From: Kiritimatiellia bacterium
Lineage (GTDB): Bacteria > Verrucomicrobiota > Kiritimatiellia > RFP12 > UBA1067
DNA length: 39,946 nucleotides
Reading direction: 5' to 3'
Assembly (NCBI GenBank): GCA_016284515.1
Contig: JAEEOY010000029.1
Location: forward strand, 1-39,946
Within the stretch, counting starts at the first letter, position 1; the number at the start of each line of letters is the position of its first letter. The notes under the pieces are model-generated. The model ran no database searches. It saw only the letters and a list, made by a program, of their open reading frames with translations, and was not told where the DNA came from. Below are positions 39,403-39,946 of the stretch, piece by piece. The translations under genes and the position numbers were made by a program.

Positions 39403-39946
39403 AGATTCTAATTTATCTTGAGAAGTCCGACATCCGCGGCGGGATCGAGATCTTCGCCGAGCGGCACATCGCGCGGCTGCGCGCCGAGGGGCATGAGGTG
39501 GATATCGCAAGCGATGTCCATCAGGAGATGGGTTTGTATGATGAAATCATCGTTCACAAGTGCTCCGACGTCGCGACGCTCGAGAGGTTCCCTCCGGAGA
39601 AGACGGTGTACTACATCCACGACCACGAGCCGATTTGCCCGAGGACCTACGCCTATACACCGCTTCTGCACAACTGCTCGCGCGCGGGCGGTGTGTGGCC
39701 GTGCCTGTTCTGCGCGCCGCTCTGCCGCAACTGGAAGCCAGCCCTCAAGCGCGTTCTCTCGCAAGCGCGCAGGAAGCGCGCGATGGCGAGGTTCAAGAAG
39801 CTTGTCGTCATCTCGGAGTTCATGAAGGGCCGCCTTGTCGCAAACGGCATCCCGCCCGAGAAGATCGAGGTAAAGCCGCCGGTGATCAGGACGGACGCCC
39901 CTGCTCAAGCCCCGCAAGTCCCGGCGGCTCACGTCCCGCATGACTC
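39399..39946 (+). CDS. GT4-type glycosyltransferase, 3' end missing
   Basis: 182 residues are visible before the window ends with the frame still open. N-terminal MKILIYLEKSDIRGGIEIF is a GT-B donor loop, followed by EGHEVDIASDVHQEM, VYYIHDHEPICPR, then a cysteine-rich segment (CSRAGGVWPCLFCAPLC, Zn-finger-like spacing) and KLVVISEFMKGRLVANGI, typical of GT4 N-terminal domains. The last visible stretch (from about 39896) is another low-complexity tract encoding an Ala/Pro/Gln/His-rich loop at the domain boundary. The C-terminal donor domain lies outside. Confidence 0.8.
   Translation, partial: MKILIYLEKSDIRGGIEIFAERHIARLRAEGHEVDIASDVHQEMGLYDEIIVHKCSDVATLERFPPEKTVYYIHDHEPICPRTYAYTPLLHNCSRAGGVWPCLFCAPLCRNWKPALKRVLSQARRKRAMARFKKLVVISEFMKGRLVANGIPPEKIEVKPPVIRTDAPAQAPQVPAAHVPHD
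39896..39946 (+). repeat. Low-complexity tract at the window end
   Basis: Pyrimidine-rich words (GCCCCGCAAGTCCCG, GCTCACGTCCCGCATGACTC) at the interdomain position of the terminal glycosyltransferase, matching the placement of the tracts at 13729 and 18752. It is truncated by the window edge. Confidence 0.4.

Overview
The window is a GC-rich, densely packed stretch of a bacterial chromosome. Most of it is one exopolysaccharide or capsule (Wzx/Wzy-type) biosynthesis locus with signalling genes interleaved among the biosynthetic genes. The organism is probably a member of the Kiritimatiellae or a nearby Verrucomicrobiota/Lentisphaerae lineage. This is inferred from a PEP-CTERM protein with an LRRRR tail, a formylglycine-enzyme-like lipoprotein-type protein, the base composition and the gene style; no rRNA or marker gene confirms it. 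I see no tRNA, rRNA, CRISPR array, transposase or phage gene.

Layout. Positions 1-4613 hold a large exported protein with Ig-like repeats (5' end missing), a PEP-CTERM protein and a polytopic membrane protein with a TPR tail. From 4833 to 19348 the genes overlap or nearly touch: a receiver/PP2C-phosphatase/RsbW-like kinase protein, an HPt protein, an initiating sugar-phosphate transferase, two nucleotidyltransferase-like proteins, a STAS protein, a hybrid histidine kinase with periplasmic binding domains, a GT4-GT26 fusion, an amino-acid-permease/histidine-kinase fusion and a GT4. From 19368 to 26925 come the polysaccharide co-polymerase (with a degenerate kinase domain), export lipoprotein, polymerase, acyltransferase and a GH9 glycosidase. 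An orphan HipB-like regulator (26987) precedes a GT-A enzyme and the Wzx flippase. A minus-strand block (29801-33011) carries two glycosyltransferases and a UDP-sugar epimerase. Divergent from it lie a nitroreductase-like protein and a pyruvyl transferase, then a 7-TM hybrid kinase, a formylglycine-enzyme-like protein, a lipoprotein and two more glycosyltransferases, the last cut by the window end.

How it may work together. The REC-PP2C-RsbW protein, the stand-alone HPt and the STAS protein match the parts of the Pseudomonas HptB-HsbR-HsbA relay and resemble Vibrio SypE-SypA. All three hybrid kinases end in a receiver and lack an HPt or output domain, so they are good candidates to converge on the single HPt and set a partner switch that controls polysaccharide production.

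Two sequence-level patterns stand out. First, degenerate short-word repeats (7-, 8-, 9- and 7+8-mers) recur at least ten times, nearly all in frame inside coding sequences at loops or linkers. Second, several genes have an extended -10 (TGnTATAAT) only a few bases before the start codon, three of these sites sharing GGAATT upstream, which predicts leaderless transcripts.
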